DNA from: Candidatus Fermentithermobacillaceae bacterium
Lineage (GTDB): Bacteria; Bacillota; Sulfobacillia; Fermentithermobacillales; DUSS01
DNA length: 64,000 bases
Direction of reading: 5' to 3'
Assembly: GCA_014896535.1 (NCBI GenBank)
Contig: JADBKE010000019.1
Coordinates: 1-64,000 of the forward strand
In this document: positions 34,746 through 44,514 of the stretch, piece after piece
Layout of the letters: each line of letters opens with the position of its first letter
How positions within the stretch are numbered: position 1 is the stretch's first letter
Made by a program: the position numbers and the translations under genes
The notes under the pieces: generated by a model
Seen by the model: the letters and a program-made list of their open reading frames with translations, nothing else
Told to the model about the DNA's origin: nothing
Database searches by the model: none

Positions 34746-35774
34746 GTGCGCGTAGACGAATTCGACTACGAGCTGCCCCCCGAACTCATAGCTCAAGAGC
34801 CTCTGGAGCGCAGGGATGAATCGCGTCTCCTGGTTTTAAACAGGGCCACCGGCGAGGTGACGCACAGGGTATTCCGGGATGTGCTGGACTATTTGTATCC
34901 CCAGGATGCCCTGGTCATCAACGAAACCAGGGTGATCCCGGCGAGGCTCTTGGGAAGGAGGTCTTCGGGCGGGAAGACCGAGGTACTTCTCCTGAAGGAC
35001 CTGGGGGACGACAGATGGGAATGTCTCGTTCGTCCCGGCCGGAAGGTGCGGCCCGGTGACCACATAATTGTAGAGAAAAACGGCTGCCGCATGGAAGGAG
35101 AGGTGCTCGCCCGGACCTCGTACGGAGGAAGGATAATTAAATGGAGCTACCGGGGCGACTTCCGAGAAAACCTTGAAACTCTGGGCACCGTTCCCCTCCC
35201 GCCGTATGTGAGAAAACCCGTTCGAGACCCCGAACGTTACCAGACCGTTTACGCCAGGATTCCGGGATCCGTCGCCGCACCCACCGCGGGTCTTCACTTC
35301 ACCCCGGAACTGTTGAGCCAAGTCCAGTCGAAAGGGGTCCATGTGGTGAGAATTCGTCTCGACGTCGGCCTGGGCACTTTCCGGCCTGTCAGAGAAAGCG
35401 AAGTAGAAAAACACGTAATGCACGAAGAGTATTTTCAGATCGGCGAAGAGGCTGCGGAGACGATTAACCGGGTGAGGGAAAGCGGCGGGAAAATCATCGC
35501 CGTCGGCACGACGGTGGTGAGAGCTTTGGAGTCGGCGGCTTCTTCCGATGGGAAAGTGGAGCCGAAGGCGGAGGAAACGCGTCTTTACATTTACCCCGGG
35601 TACGAATTCAAGGTGGTGGACCGTCTCATCACCAATTTTCACCTGCCCCGTTCGACCCTTCTCATGCTGGTTTGTGCTTTCGCGGGGAAGGATCTCGTCC
35701 TGAGGGCTTACAGAGAGGCCGTTAAGGAGAGATATAGGTTCTATTCTTTCGGTGATGCCATGCTGATCCTGTGA
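34746..35774 (+). CDS. queA: S-adenosylmethionine:tRNA ribosyltransferase-isomerase QueA
   Basis: 342 residues. Family motifs: DEFDYELPPELIAQEPL, NETRVIPARL, TYGGRI-like region, VAAPTAGLHFTPELL and NFHLPRSTLLMLVCAFAG. It transfers the ribosyl part of AdoMet to preQ1 in tRNA, giving epoxyqueuosine, the substrate of QueH encoded two genes upstream. GTG start after GGAG. Its stop overlaps the tgt start. Confidence 0.95.
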   Translation: MRVDEFDYELPPELIAQEPLERRDESRLLVLNRATGEVTHRVFRDVLDYLYPQDALVINETRVIPARLLGRRSSGGKTEVLLLKDLGDDRWECLVRPGRKVRPGDHIIVEKNGCRMEGEVLARTSYGGRIIKWSYRGDFRENLETLGTVPLPPYVRKPVRDPERYQTVYARIPGSVAAPTAGLHFTPELLSQVQSKGVHVVRIRLDVGLGTFRPVRESEVEKHVMHEEYFQIGEEAAETINRVRESGGKIIAVGTTVVRALESAASSDGKVEPKAEETRLYIYPGYEFKVVDRLITNFHLPRSTLLMLVCAFAGKDLVLRAYREAVKERYRFYSFGDAMLIL

Positions 35775-36925
35775 GGACAGGTTCTCAAGTGAGCAAATTC
35801 GCGTTTACCGTCGAAACCAAAAGCGGTCCGGCCAGGACCGGCCGGCTTTACACCGCGCACGGGCAGATTGAGACACCGGTCTTTATGCCGGTGGGGACCA
35901 AGGCGACCGTGAAGTCCCTCACCCCAGACCAGGCCTGGGAGGCGGGAGCTAGGATTTTGCTGTCCAATGCTTACCACCTCTATTTGAGGCCCGGGCCGGG
36001 GGTCATAGAAGCTCTGGGAGGACTTCACTCGTTCATGGGGTGGCCGGGGGCCATTCTCACCGACAGCGGTGGCTTTCAAATCATAAGTCTCGGGGGCCTC
36101 GTTGCGATAGAGGACGAAGCGGTGCGGTTCAGGTCTCACATAGACGGCAGCGTCGTCGTGTTCACGCCGGAGCAGAGCGTCAAAACCCAGGTGGCGTTGG
36201 GAGCGGACATCATCATGTGCCTGGACCAACCGGTCCAGTACCCGGCTACGAGAGAACAGGCAGAAGAAGCGGCCCGCCGAACCGTACTGTGGGCTCGGCG
36301 CTCGAGGGAAATTGCAGTTCCCGACCACCAGGCCCTGTTCGGGATAGTACAGGGGTCGGTATACACCGATTTGAGGGAGTGGTGTGCGCGAGAGCTTTGC
36401 CGGCTGGACTTCCCGGGTTATGCCCTGGGAGGGCTGTCCGTGGGGGAGCCCGCGGAAGAATTCTACCGGGTGATGAGGGAAACCGCCGCAATGCTCCCGG
36501 AGGACCGCCCGAGATATCTCATGGGGGTTGGCCATCCGCTCGACCTCGTGGAAGGCGCCGCAGCCGGGATAGATATGTTTGACTGCGTACTGCCGACGAG
36601 AAACGCAAGGCACGGCAGGGCGTACACTTTCGCCGGGTCCTTGAACCTCAAAAACACCGTCCACCGCAACGACTCGTCGCCGCTGGAGGAAGGTTGTCCG
36701 TGCTATACGTGCTCTAAATTCAGCCGGGGCTATATCCGGCACCTTTTGCAAGAGGACGAGGCGCTGGGCAGGACGCTTTTGACCATCCATAATCTCCGCT
36801 TCTTCTTTCGTTTGATGGAAAAGATCAGAAATGGGATACGGTCGGGTTGTATGGAATCCCTCAAGGAAGAGATTCGTCGGGTCTACCCGAGAAAAGGGTA
36901 CGGAGAGACCGCGTCGAAGGATTAG
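35771..36925 (+). CDS. tgt: Queuine/preQ1 tRNA-guanine transglycosylase
   Basis: About 384 residues. Active-site motifs TDSGGFQIISL (nucleophile region), ALGGLSVGEPAEEF, and the zinc site in DCVLPTRNARHG with CPCYTCSKFSRGYIRHL. It exchanges guanine 34 for preQ1 in tRNAs with GUN anticodons. The GTG at 35771 overlaps the queA stop; a second GTG at 35789 is also possible. Confidence 0.95.
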   Translation: MRTGSQVSKFAFTVETKSGPARTGRLYTAHGQIETPVFMPVGTKATVKSLTPDQAWEAGARILLSNAYHLYLRPGPGVIEALGGLHSFMGWPGAILTDSGGFQIISLGGLVAIEDEAVRFRSHIDGSVVVFTPEQSVKTQVALGADIIMCLDQPVQYPATREQAEEAARRTVLWARRSREIAVPDHQALFGIVQGSVYTDLREWCARELCRLDFPGYALGGLSVGEPAEEFYRVMRETAAMLPEDRPRYLMGVGHPLDLVEGAAAGIDMFDCVLPTRNARHGRAYTFAGSLNLKNTVHRNDSSPLEEGCPCYTCSKFSRGYIRHLLQEDEALGRTLLTIHNLRFFFRLMEKIRNGIRSGCMESLKEEIRRVYPRKGYGETASKD

Positions 36926-36966
36926 GGAGTATACCGGCAAGACACTCATGGTAAGGAGGGAAAACC

Positions 36967-37245
36967 GTGGCGGAAACAACAACAACATCGTCGTATTATC
37001 TCCTGATCTGGCTTGGGATTTTCGTCGTGATGATGTACTTTTTGTCCATCCGTCCGCAGCAGCAGGAGCAACGCAGGCGCGCTGAGATGTTGAGGAACCT
37101 CCATCCCGGGGACAAGATTGTGAGCGAAGGCGGCCTTGTGGGCGTCATCACCAAGGTTGAGGACAACGTGGTAAGAGTTCGGGTCGCCGAAAAGACCGAG
37201 GTAGAGATCTGGAAGACAAAGGTAGCTCGAGTGCTCAAGGAATAG
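36967..37245 (+). CDS. yajC: Preprotein translocase subunit YajC
   Basis: 92 residues. One membrane helix (YYLLIWLGIFVVMMYFLSI) and the conserved RPQQQEQRRRAEML and LHPGDKIVSEGGLVGVI. Accessory part of the SecDF-YajC membrane complex; secDF is not in the window. GTG start after AAGGAGGG. Last gene of the ruv-que run; a terminator follows. Confidence 0.93.
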   Translation: MAETTTTSSYYLLIWLGIFVVMMYFLSIRPQQQEQRRRAEMLRNLHPGDKIVSEGGLVGVITKVEDNVVRVRVAEKTEVEIWKTKVARVLKE

Positions 37246-37313
37246 GAGGACCCTGGGAAGGCAGTAATTCCAAGTGCCGTAAGCGGTTTAAAATTGGACT
37301 TGGAAGATGATCC

Positions 37314-37344
37314 AATCCGGGCGCACGCCGCCCGGATTTCTTTT
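37314..37344 (+). terminator. Intrinsic terminator after yajC
   Basis: Nine-bp arms ATCCGGGCG and CGCCCGGAT with a 5-base loop, then TTTCTTTT. It separates the queuosine/yajC transcript from the GntR regulator. Confidence 0.85.
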
Positions 37345-37399
37345 GCCCGGAGGAACCGTACGAACCAAGTGAGCACATGACAACGGGAATTTTTCGATG

Positions 37400-37470
37400 T
37401 TGGAATTGGACCAAAAGAGGAATTCAATTAGCCTCAAAGAATAGATCCATTGGTATAATTGGATTGGCCT
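37400..37470 (+). promoter_or_regulatory. Putative promoter and operator of the GntR-kor genes
   Basis: A perfect TATAAT at 37454-37459 is framed by TTGG blocks (CCATTGGTATAATTGGATTGG region). Upstream, TTGGACCAA at 37406-37414 is a 9-base palindrome. The -35 is weak. Symmetric elements around a -10 in front of a GntR gene suggest autoregulation; this is inference from sequence only. Confidence 0.45.
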
Positions 37471-37499
37471 TTAGGGGGCGGCAAGGAGGTGAGAGGTCG

Positions 37500-38543
37500 T
37501 TGCGGAACCCTGCGATCGATTTGCCGCTGGAAATCGAACGTCGCGGAGGTCTTCCCATATACATTCAAGTTAAGCGAGAGTTGGAGAAGCTCGTGGCCAG
37601 CGGCCAGTTAAAAAAGGGCCAGCGCCTACCGACCGAACGGGCTCTGGCTCAGAAGCTCGGCGTAAGCCGGAACACGGTGAGTTTGGCATACCGCCAGCTG
37701 GAAGCGGAAGGACTTATCACCTCCAGACAGGGGAAGGGGACTTTCGTCACAGAGGCCGACGATATAGTCCGCATCGAGAACAGGCGGGAAAGGCTCAAGC
37801 GGATTATCGATTCTTCTATAGAGGAAGCCATTGCCCTCGGCATCAGCCTGGACGAGTACTTGGAAATGGCCGCTAAGAGAGCCAGCGAGAAAAAGGAGAT
37901 GCTGGCTCGCCTCAGGGTAGTGTTCGTCGAGTGCAACCGAGAACAGCTCGATTATTTCTCCAAAGAACTCCAGCTGGATACGGGTGTGAGCGTGGTGCCG
38001 CTCATGATAGACGACCTGCGTGCGGGCGGTGAGCAGGTGGCGGAGATCATCGCCGGCGCAGACCTCATAGTCACAACGTTCTTCCACCTGGATGAGGTGA
38101 AGTCGCTTCTGTCGGCCAGAAGCGAAGACATCGTGGGAATCGCCCTCGATCCCGTCCTCGAGAGTATCGTGAGAATAGCGAGGTTGCCGAAAGGTGCCAA
38201 GGTCGCCCTGGTTTGCATTTCGGAAGCTTTCGCTGAGCGGGTCCTCAAGTCGGTGGAAAACGCGGGAATCGACGGGCTTGAGATAACCGTGGTCACCTCC
38301 AGAGATCCCGACGAAGTCCGGGCCTCCCTACGGGGTAAGAGGGCGTGCATCGTTTCCCCGGGGAGATTGAAAGAGGTTCAGGCTCTGGCAGGAAGGGGAA
38401 CCGAGATCATCGAGTTCATCTACAAACCCGATGCCGGTTCGGTAAACTTCCTTCGTTCACTGGTACTTGAAAGGAAAAACAGGCATATGACGGAGGTGGG
38501 GATAGTTGGCAGTAGAAGCACGTCCCTGGGACGTCAAGATTAA
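37500..38543 (+). CDS. GntR-family transcriptional regulator
   Basis: About 347 residues. N-terminal winged helix of the GntR type (PIYIQVKRELEKLVASGQL, LPTERALAQKLGVSRNTV, GLITSRQGKGTFV), then a long effector part (VVFVECNREQLDYFSKEL, VVPLMIDDLRAGG, DLIVTTFFHLDEV) that looks like an alpha/beta ligand-binding fold but matches no effector class I can name. A TTG at 37500 with AAGGAGGT nine bases upstream is the start. Its end overlaps the ferredoxin start by 38 bases, so it is probably cotranscribed with and controls the oxidoreductase genes; ligand unknown. Confidence 0.85.
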   Translation: MRNPAIDLPLEIERRGGLPIYIQVKRELEKLVASGQLKKGQRLPTERALAQKLGVSRNTVSLAYRQLEAEGLITSRQGKGTFVTEADDIVRIENRRERLKRIIDSSIEEAIALGISLDEYLEMAAKRASEKKEMLARLRVVFVECNREQLDYFSKELQLDTGVSVVPLMIDDLRAGGEQVAEIIAGADLIVTTFFHLDEVKSLLSARSEDIVGIALDPVLESIVRIARLPKGAKVALVCISEAFAERVLKSVENAGIDGLEITVVTSRDPDEVRASLRGKRACIVSPGRLKEVQALAGRGTEIIEFIYKPDAGSVNFLRSLVLERKNRHMTEVGIVGSRSTSLGRQD

Positions 38544-38715
38544 CTCGAACTGGTGCAAACAATGCGGCCTATGTGTCGCATTTTGTCCCAGGGGAGTCTT
38601 GAAGCTCGGTGATGATGGGAGACCAGTCGTAGTGGACATCGCCCGTTGCACTGGTTGTCTATTGTGCGAGATGCACTGCCCCGACTTCGCGATCGCTGTG
38701 AAAAGGAGTGAGTGA
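38506..38715 (+). CDS. korD: Ferredoxin-like subunit of 2-oxoacid:ferredoxin oxidoreductase
   Basis: 69 residues with two 4Fe-4S motifs (CKQCGLCVAFCP and CTGCLLCEMHCP). It is the delta-type electron-transfer subunit of the enzyme encoded by the next three genes. TTG start with CGGAGGTGGGG upstream, inside the end of the GntR gene. The order delta-alpha-beta-gamma is typical for the Kor type. Confidence 0.88.
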   Translation: MAVEARPWDVKINSNWCKQCGLCVAFCPRGVLKLGDDGRPVVVDIARCTGCLLCEMHCPDFAIAVKRSE

Positions 38716-38716
38716 G

Positions 38717-39862
38717 GTGGAGGAGTCAAGATCCAGGCTCTATCAGGGGAATGAGGCGTGTGTCGAGGGCGCGATAGCCGCTGGCATGAGGTTTTTCGCG
38801 GGGTACCCCATCACGCCGTCTACCGAGATCGCCGAACTGTGCTCGGTGCGTCTTCCCCAGGTAGGTGGCACCTTCATACAGATGGAAGACGAGATCGCAA
38901 GCATGGCCGCGGTATGCGGGGCTTCCCTGGCCGGTCTCAAAGCGATGACGGCCACGTCGGGACCGGGATTCTCTTTAAAACAGGAGAACATCGGTTTCGC
39001 TGCGGAAGCGGAAATCCCCTGTGTGATCGTGAACGTTCAGAGGGTAGGTCCCTCCACGGGAATGCCTACCTCGCCGGCTCAAGGCGATCTGATGCAAGCC
39101 CGATGGGGCAGGCACGGAGACCAAGAAATCGTGGTTTTGAGCCCGGCGTACGTGGACGAGGTCTATTCTCTCACCATAGAAGCTTTCAACATTGCCGAGG
39201 AGCTGAGGACGCCGGTCATCCTCCTCATGGATGAAGTCGTCGGTCATCTCAGGGAAAAGGTGACTTTGCCGAAGCCGGGCGACCTGGTTATCAAGGATAG
39301 GAAGAAGCCGGTACCCGGTTCGCGGTATCTACCTTACGCTCCCGGCGAAGGCGAAGACGGGGACGTTCCGCCGCTGGCAGCGTTCGGAGATGGTTTCAGA
39401 TTTCACGTGACGGGACTCACCCACGGGCCGGATGGTTTCCCCACAAACAGCCCGAGCGTCGGTGAACCTCAGATCAAGCGAATAAACTCGAAAATATCAT
39501 CGCGAAGGGAAAAACTGTGCAAAGCTGAAGAGCTCTTCACCGAAGATGCAGATATCCTCGTGGTGTCCTTCGGTTCTTCGGCCAGATCCGCCAAGAAGGC
39601 CGTGAAAGACCTGCGAGCTGTGGGGGTGAAAGTCGGGCTTCTGCGCCTCATCACCCTGTGGCCCTTCCCCGAACACGTCATTCAAAGGATCGCGGCGGGA
39701 AAACTCAAGGCGGTCATTGTTCCCGAGATGAATCTCGGTCAACTCGCACGGGAAGTGAGAAGATGCCTCGATGGTAGAGCCCCCGTGATCGGTGTGAACC
39801 GGGTGGCTGGAAAGCTCATAGAGCCCGCCGATGTCATCCGCGCAGTTCAGGAGGTGAAGTGA
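38717..39862 (+). CDS. korA: 2-oxoacid:ferredoxin oxidoreductase alpha subunit (KorA type)
   Basis: About 381 residues. Pyrimidine-binding domain with GNEACVEGAIAAGMRFFAGY, PITPSTEIAEL, IQMEDEIASMAAVCGASLAG and TSGPGFSLKQENIG, then a C-terminal domain II (ILVVSFGSSARSAKKAVKDL). Closest by motif to 2-oxoglutarate:ferredoxin oxidoreductase alpha subunits, a view supported by the glutamate dehydrogenase gene downstream. Oxygen-sensitive cytoplasmic enzyme that makes acyl-CoA and reduced ferredoxin. GTG at 38717 with GGAG eight bases upstream. Confidence 0.9.
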   Translation: MEESRSRLYQGNEACVEGAIAAGMRFFAGYPITPSTEIAELCSVRLPQVGGTFIQMEDEIASMAAVCGASLAGLKAMTATSGPGFSLKQENIGFAAEAEIPCVIVNVQRVGPSTGMPTSPAQGDLMQARWGRHGDQEIVVLSPAYVDEVYSLTIEAFNIAEELRTPVILLMDEVVGHLREKVTLPKPGDLVIKDRKKPVPGSRYLPYAPGEGEDGDVPPLAAFGDGFRFHVTGLTHGPDGFPTNSPSVGEPQIKRINSKISSRREKLCKAEELFTEDADILVVSFGSSARSAKKAVKDLRAVGVKVGLLRLITLWPFPEHVIQRIAAGKLKAVIVPEMNLGQLAREVRRCLDGRAPVIGVNRVAGKLIEPADVIRAVQEVK

Positions 39863-39863
39863 C

Positions 39864-40691
39864 ATGGGTTCGGATCTGACCAAGTACCTCAGGGTGGAAA
39901 AGCTTCCTCACATCTGGTGCGCGGGGTGCGGGCACGGCATCGTCACCCAGGCGATAGTGAGAGCCATCGACGAACTGGGGCTTGACCCGGCTAAAGTAAC
40001 GATCGTCTCGGGCATCGGTTGCTCGTCGCGAGCCCCGGGTTACATGAACTTCGATACTCTGCACACGACCCATGGACGAGCCATAGCCTTCGCGACCGGG
40101 GTCAAACTGGCCCGCCCCGAACTCAAGGTCATCGTGATCACCGGGGACGGGGATGCAGCTGCCATCGGAGGCAATCACCTGATCCACGCCGCCAGAAGAA
40201 ACATAGACCTCACCGTCGTTTGCTACAACAACTCTATTTACGGAATGACTTCTGGCCAGTACTCTCCGGTCACCCCGCTGGGAAGTTTTGCTTCAACTGC
40301 GCCTTACGGGATGGTTGAGCGTCCCTTCGATCTCTGCGAGCTCGTGATGGGCGCCGGGGGCACCTTCGTAGCCCGTAGCACTACTTACCACGCGCGTCAT
40401 CTCACCAACGTCATAAAGCAAGCGATTCAACATAAAGGGTTTTCCTTCGTGGACGCGTTGTCGCAGTGTCCCACCTACTTTGGCCGGAGAAACAACATGA
40501 AAGACGCCCTCGCGATGCTCAACTGGTACAAGGAAAACGCCGTGTCGCGGGATGATTGGGCGAAAATGCCTCCGGCCGAGAGGGGCTCGAAGTTCCCCAT
40601 AGGGGTGTTCAGAGACGAAGAAGCTCCCGAGTACTGCGAAACTTACCGGAAAGTTATCGAAAAAGCGATGGAGGAGGTGGGCGCGAAGTGA
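39864..40691 (+). CDS. korB: 2-oxoacid:ferredoxin oxidoreductase beta subunit (KorB type)
   Basis: 275 residues. Thiamine-diphosphate domain: IWCAGCGHGIVTQAI with the cluster cysteines, SGIGCSSRAPGYMNFDTLH, and the GDGDAAAIGGNHLIHAAR-type ThDP motif with YNNSIYGMTSGQYSP. Starts directly after korA. With KorA it forms the catalytic core converting, most likely, 2-oxoglutarate plus CoA to succinyl-CoA. Substrate inferred from family and neighbours. Confidence 0.92.
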   Translation: MGSDLTKYLRVEKLPHIWCAGCGHGIVTQAIVRAIDELGLDPAKVTIVSGIGCSSRAPGYMNFDTLHTTHGRAIAFATGVKLARPELKVIVITGDGDAAAIGGNHLIHAARRNIDLTVVCYNNSIYGMTSGQYSPVTPLGSFASTAPYGMVERPFDLCELVMGAGGTFVARSTTYHARHLTNVIKQAIQHKGFSFVDALSQCPTYFGRRNNMKDALAMLNWYKENAVSRDDWAKMPPAERGSKFPIGVFRDEEAPEYCETYRKVIEKAMEEVGAK

Positions 40692-41260
40692 GGAAGGAAT
40701 TCAGGCTGGCCGGTGCGGGAGGGCAGGGTCTCATCAGCGCGTCCATAATCCTCGCGGAGGCCATTGCTTCCCGGACCGACCTGTACGTCGCTCAAACTCA
40801 GTCCTACGGTCCTGAATCGCGAGGCGGATCTTCCCGGGGTGACGTAATAGTATCCGATTCTCAGGTGGACTATCCCGAGGTCACGAACCCCGAGTACCTT
40901 CTGGTGATGACCCAGGACGCCTGCTCGACGTATGCCAAAGACCTCGCTCCCGGAGGTGTGCTGATCGCCGATTCCACCTACGTGAAGGAAATTCCCTCCG
41001 TGAACGGAACGGTCAAGTCTTACCCCATCAGCGAACGAGCTAGGGAGATGGGCAGGGAAATAGTGGCCAACATGATCGGTTTGGGTATCCTCGCTGGTCT
41101 TACCGGCGTGGTATCTCTTGAGGTTCTCGAAGAGGCCGTGATGGAAAGGCTGCCCAAGAGCACCTGGGATCTAAACAAGAAAGCTCTCCGTCACGGTTTC
41201 GAGGTGGGAATGCAAATGGCCGGTGGAGGGGAGGAGGTGGGCGAAGGGACGCGAGCCTGA
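40688..41260 (+). CDS. korC: 2-oxoacid:ferredoxin oxidoreductase gamma subunit (KorC type)
   Basis: About 190 residues. CoA-binding gamma domain with RLAGAGGQGLISASIILAEA and QTQSYGPESRGGSSRGDVIV. The GTG at 40688 overlaps the korB stop and follows GGAGGAGG, implying translational coupling. Last of the four oxidoreductase genes. Confidence 0.92.
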   Translation: MRKEFRLAGAGGQGLISASIILAEAIASRTDLYVAQTQSYGPESRGGSSRGDVIVSDSQVDYPEVTNPEYLLVMTQDACSTYAKDLAPGGVLIADSTYVKEIPSVNGTVKSYPISERAREMGREIVANMIGLGILAGLTGVVSLEVLEEAVMERLPKSTWDLNKKALRHGFEVGMQMAGGGEEVGEGTRA

Positions 41261-41355
41261 CGGCCCGATTTGGGCGACCTGGAGAAGTAGAAGTAGATGG
41301 AGTTTTCCAGAAGGCAGTCTAGTTGTAAGCAATTACTGGGGGAGGTTTCTTGAGA

Positions 41356-42609
41356 ATGGCGGAGAAGACGTTAAATCCTTTTGAAATCGTCCAGGGTCAA
41401 ATCAAAAGGGCCTGCGATCAGCTGGGCCTGGAACCCGCGGCCTACGATATCCTGAAGCAACCGGAGAGGGCCATCGAGGTTTCGTTCCCGGTGGAGATGG
41501 ACGATGGCACGATCAAGGTGTTCACCGGATGGCGCTCCCAGCACAACACCGCATTGGGGCCGGCGAAGGGCGGAATCAGGTTCCACCCCAATACCAACTT
41601 TGATGAAGTAAAAGCGCTCTCCATGTGGATGACGTTCAAGTGCTCGGTAGTGGGTCTTCCATATGGCGGCGGCAAGGGTGCTGTGAGGTGCAACCCCAAG
41701 GAACTTTCGCCCAGGGAGCTTGAGAGAGTTTCCCGCGGTTTCATCAGAGCTCTTGGCGATTTCATCGGTCCCCTCAAAGATATCCCGGCGCCGGACGTAT
41801 ACACCAACGCACAGATCATGGCGTGGATGGTGGACGAGTTTTCTTCAATGAAGGGATTCCCCAACCCCGCGCTACTGACGGGAAAGCCGATATTGCTTGG
41901 AGGTTCTCTCGGGCGCAATACGGCGACCGCCAGGGGTTGTACCTACGTTATCCGCGAAGCCGCCAAGAAAATCGGTCTCGATCTGAAAAAAGCTACTTAC
42001 GCCGTAAACGGCTTCGGCAACGCCGGGTCTTATTCGGCCTTCTTCATGAAAGATATGGGCGCCAAGATGGTGGCGTGCAATGACTCCAAGGGCGGTGCTT
42101 ACAACCCCGAAGGAATGGACCCGGTAGCAGTCTCCCAGTGGAAAGCCGAGCACGGCACGGTGAAGGGATTCCCGGGTTCTCGGGATATTACCACCGAAGA
42201 GCTTTATGCCCTCCCGGTGGACATACTCATCCCGGCGGCTTTGGAGAACACGATAACCGAGTCAATTGCTCCGCACGTGAAGGCCAAGATAATCGGGGAA
42301 GCTGCCAACGGGCCCACTACTCCCGAAGCCGACGAGATCCTGAACAAGAAGGGGGTTATGGTTCTCCCCGATATCCTGGCGTCAGCCGGCGGGGTGACCG
42401 TGTCCTATTTTGAGTGGGTGCAAAACCTGATGAACTTCTACTGGACGGCCGAGGAAGTGGATAGCCGGCTGGAGAATATCATGGTGAAAGCTTTCGAGGA
42501 AGTCTACTCCATGCACAAAGAAAAGGGAGTCTCCTTGAGGGAAGCGGCGTTCCTCGTGGCCGTCAAGAAAGTGGTCGACGCCATGAGGCTCAGGGGCTGG
42601 CTCTCCTAA
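41356..42609 (+). CDS. gdhA: Glutamate dehydrogenase (Glu/Leu/Phe/Val family)
   Basis: About 417 residues. Substrate-side motifs [13 protein letters not shown] and [15 protein letters not shown] with catalytic Lys/Asp, and a Rossmann domain with [10 protein letters not shown]. Length and sequence match catabolic GDHs of Firmicutes. It deaminates glutamate to 2-oxoglutarate, the likely substrate of the enzyme encoded just upstream. ATG 41356 or TTG 41350 after GGGGGAGG. A hairpin follows the gene. Confidence 0.93.
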   Translation: MAEKTLNPFEIVQGQIKRACDQLGLEPAAYDILKQPERAIEVSFPVEMDDGTIKVFTGWRSQHNTALGPAKGGIRFHPNTNFDEVKALSMWMTFKCSVVGLPYGGGKGAVRCNPKELSPRELERVSRGFIRALGDFIGPLKDIPAPDVYTNAQIMAWMVDEFSSMKGFPNPALLTGKPILLGGSLGRNTATARGCTYVIREAAKKIGLDLKKATYAVNGFGNAGSYSAFFMKDMGAKMVACNDSKGGAYNPEGMDPVAVSQWKAEHGTVKGFPGSRDITTEELYALPVDILIPAALENTITESIAPHVKAKIIGEAANGPTTPEADEILNKKGVMVLPDILASAGGVTVSYFEWVQNLMNFYWTAEEVDSRLENIMVKAFEEVYSMHKEKGVSLREAAFLVAVKKVVDAMRLRGWLS

Positions 42610-42632
42610 GGCAAACCCACCCGAGATGCGCA

Positions 42633-42665
42633 GGCCCATCCCCAGTTCTCGGGGATGGGCCTTGT
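42633..42665 (+). terminator. Hairpin after gdh, possible terminator
   Basis: Perfect 11-bp arms GGCCCATCCCC and GGGGATGGGCC with a 7-base loop. Only TTGTC follows, so termination may be partial and the mutase gene could be reached by read-through. Confidence 0.55.
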
Positions 42666-42689
42666 CTGAAACGAAGGGGGAGTGCACAG

Positions 42690-44366
42690 TTGTCGCAGGA
42701 GAAAAACAGGGAACTGGAGAACGCGAAAGCCTCCTGGGAGCGCTCGACTCTCGCCAGGGTGGTTTCCAAGTTTCCCGAAAGACAATCCTCGTTCAGGACG
42801 GACTCGGGTATCGAAATGGAGCGGGTGTTCACCCCGGTCGAACTGGGAGATTGGGATTACCTGACCAAGCTCGGCTTTCCCGGTGAGTACCCCTTTACCA
42901 GGGGAGTTCAGCCCACCATGTACCGGGGAAGGCTCTGGACCATGCGTCAGTACGCCGGTTTCGGAACGGCCGAAGAGACCAACAAACGGTTTCGTTTTCT
43001 CCTCGAGCAGGGACAAACCGGTTTGAGCGTAGCTTTTGACCTTCCGACTCAAATGGGGTACGATTCGGACCATCCCCTTGCCGAAGGAGAAGTTGGCCGG
43101 GTCGGGGTGGCGGTGGATTCCCTGGAAGACATGGAGCTGATATTTCAGGGCATCCCCTTGGATAAGGTTTCCACTTCCATGACCATTAACGCTCCCGCTG
43201 CGATACTCCTGGCCATGTATCAGGTGGTAGGCGAAAAGCAAGGGACGAGGCCGGAAAAACTCGAGGGGACGGTCCAAAACGACATATTGAAAGAATACGT
43301 TGCCAGAGGGACGTACATTTTCCCGCCCGGTCCCTCCATGCGCCTCGTCACGGACGTGTTCGAGTACTGCTCCAAAGCGATCCCCAACTGGAACACGATT
43401 TCTGTCAGCGGTTACCACATAAGAGAAGCGGGCGCTACCGCCGCTCAAGAGCTGGCGTTTACCCTCGCCAACGGTATCGCTTACGTCGAAGCGGCCATGA
43501 AGCGCGGGCTTGACGTAGACGCGTTTGCGGGACGGTTGTCTTTCTTCTTCGCGTGCCAGATCAACTTCCTCGAGGAAATCGCGAAGTTCCGGGCGGCGAG
43601 AAGGCTTTGGGCCAGAATTATGAAGGAGCGGTTCGGTGCGAAAAACCCGAGGTCCTGGATGCTGCGGTTCCATACTCAAACGGCGGGTTCTTCCCTTACG
43701 GCGCAGCAACCTTTCGTAAACATCGTCCGGACGGCCATAGAAGCGCTTGCGGCCGTCCTCGGGGGGACCCAGTCTCTTCACACCAATTCGTGGGACGAAG
43801 CTCTGTCCCTTCCCACCGAGGAATCGGTTAAGATCGCCCTCCGGACCCAGCAGGTCATCGCTTACGAGACGGGTGTCGCCGATACCGTGGATCCCCTTGG
43901 AGGGAGCTATTGCGTCGAGCGACTCACCGACGAACTCGAGGCCCTTGCGGAGGACTACATTCGGAAGATCGATGATTTGGGAGGAGCGGTTTCCGCCATC
44001 GAGTCCGGCTTTATGCAGCGGGAGATCCAGGAGAGCGCGTACCGATACCAAAAGGCCGTGGAAAAGAAGGAACGGATCATTGTGGGGGTAAATGCGTTTA
44101 CGGAGAAAGAAGAGCCTCCCAGGGAGATACTGCGCCTGGATCCGGCCGTGGCAGAGTCTCAATTGAAGAGGCTCCGGGCCCTGCGGACGCGGAGGGACGG
44201 CACCGCTGTGGCAAGAGCGCTGAAAGAGATAGAGAGGGCGGCAAAAGGGAACGAGAACCTCATACCCCCTATCATCGAAGCGGTAAAGGCATACGCCACC
44301 ATCGGAGAGATCTGCGATGTGCTCAGGGAGGTGTTCGGTACCTACCACCCCACGGTTGTATTTTGA
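42690..44366 (+). CDS. Methylmalonyl-CoA mutase large (catalytic-barrel) subunit
   Basis: 558 residues. CoA-mutase barrel domain with [44 protein letters not shown] and [14 protein letters not shown]. It ends where the barrel ends ([11 protein letters not shown]); the B12-binding domain (DxHxxG) that single-chain mutases carry is not present in this ORF nor in the 148 bases before the epimerase gene. It must pair with a small B12-binding subunit encoded elsewhere. It interconverts succinyl-CoA and (R)-methylmalonyl-CoA. TTG start after GGGGGAG. Confidence 0.92.
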   Translation: MSQEKNRELENAKASWERSTLARVVSKFPERQSSFRTDSGIEMERVFTPVELGDWDYLTKLGFPGEYPFTRGVQPTMYRGRLWTMRQYAGFGTAEETNKRFRFLLEQGQTGLSVAFDLPTQMGYDSDHPLAEGEVGRVGVAVDSLEDMELIFQGIPLDKVSTSMTINAPAAILLAMYQVVGEKQGTRPEKLEGTVQNDILKEYVARGTYIFPPGPSMRLVTDVFEYCSKAIPNWNTISVSGYHIREAGATAAQELAFTLANGIAYVEAAMKRGLDVDAFAGRLSFFFACQINFLEEIAKFRAARRLWARIMKERFGAKNPRSWMLRFHTQTAGSSLTAQQPFVNIVRTAIEALAAVLGGTQSLHTNSWDEALSLPTEESVKIALRTQQVIAYETGVADTVDPLGGSYCVERLTDELEALAEDYIRKIDDLGGAVSAIESGFMQREIQESAYRYQKAVEKKERIIVGVNAFTEKEEPPREILRLDPAVAESQLKRLRALRTRRDGTAVARALKEIERAAKGNENLIPPIIEAVKAYATIGEICDVLREVFGTYHPTVVF

Positions 44367-44514
44367 GACTCGAGCGATCCGCTCGCGCAGAATCCTCCAG
44401 AGGGCGTCGGTTGAGGGCCACCGGGAGACAGGATACGGCGAGGTACGCGCCGCCCGTCATGGTGGACCCGGGAAGATCTGGGGCTGTGGTGCAGGAGATT
44501 GGAGGTGGCTTTGC

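Noticed and set aside
42606-44348. Minus-strand ORF of 580 codons opposite the mutase gene
   Set aside because: Antisense shadow of a GC-rich gene; its product matches nothing and the plus strand encodes a clear mutase.
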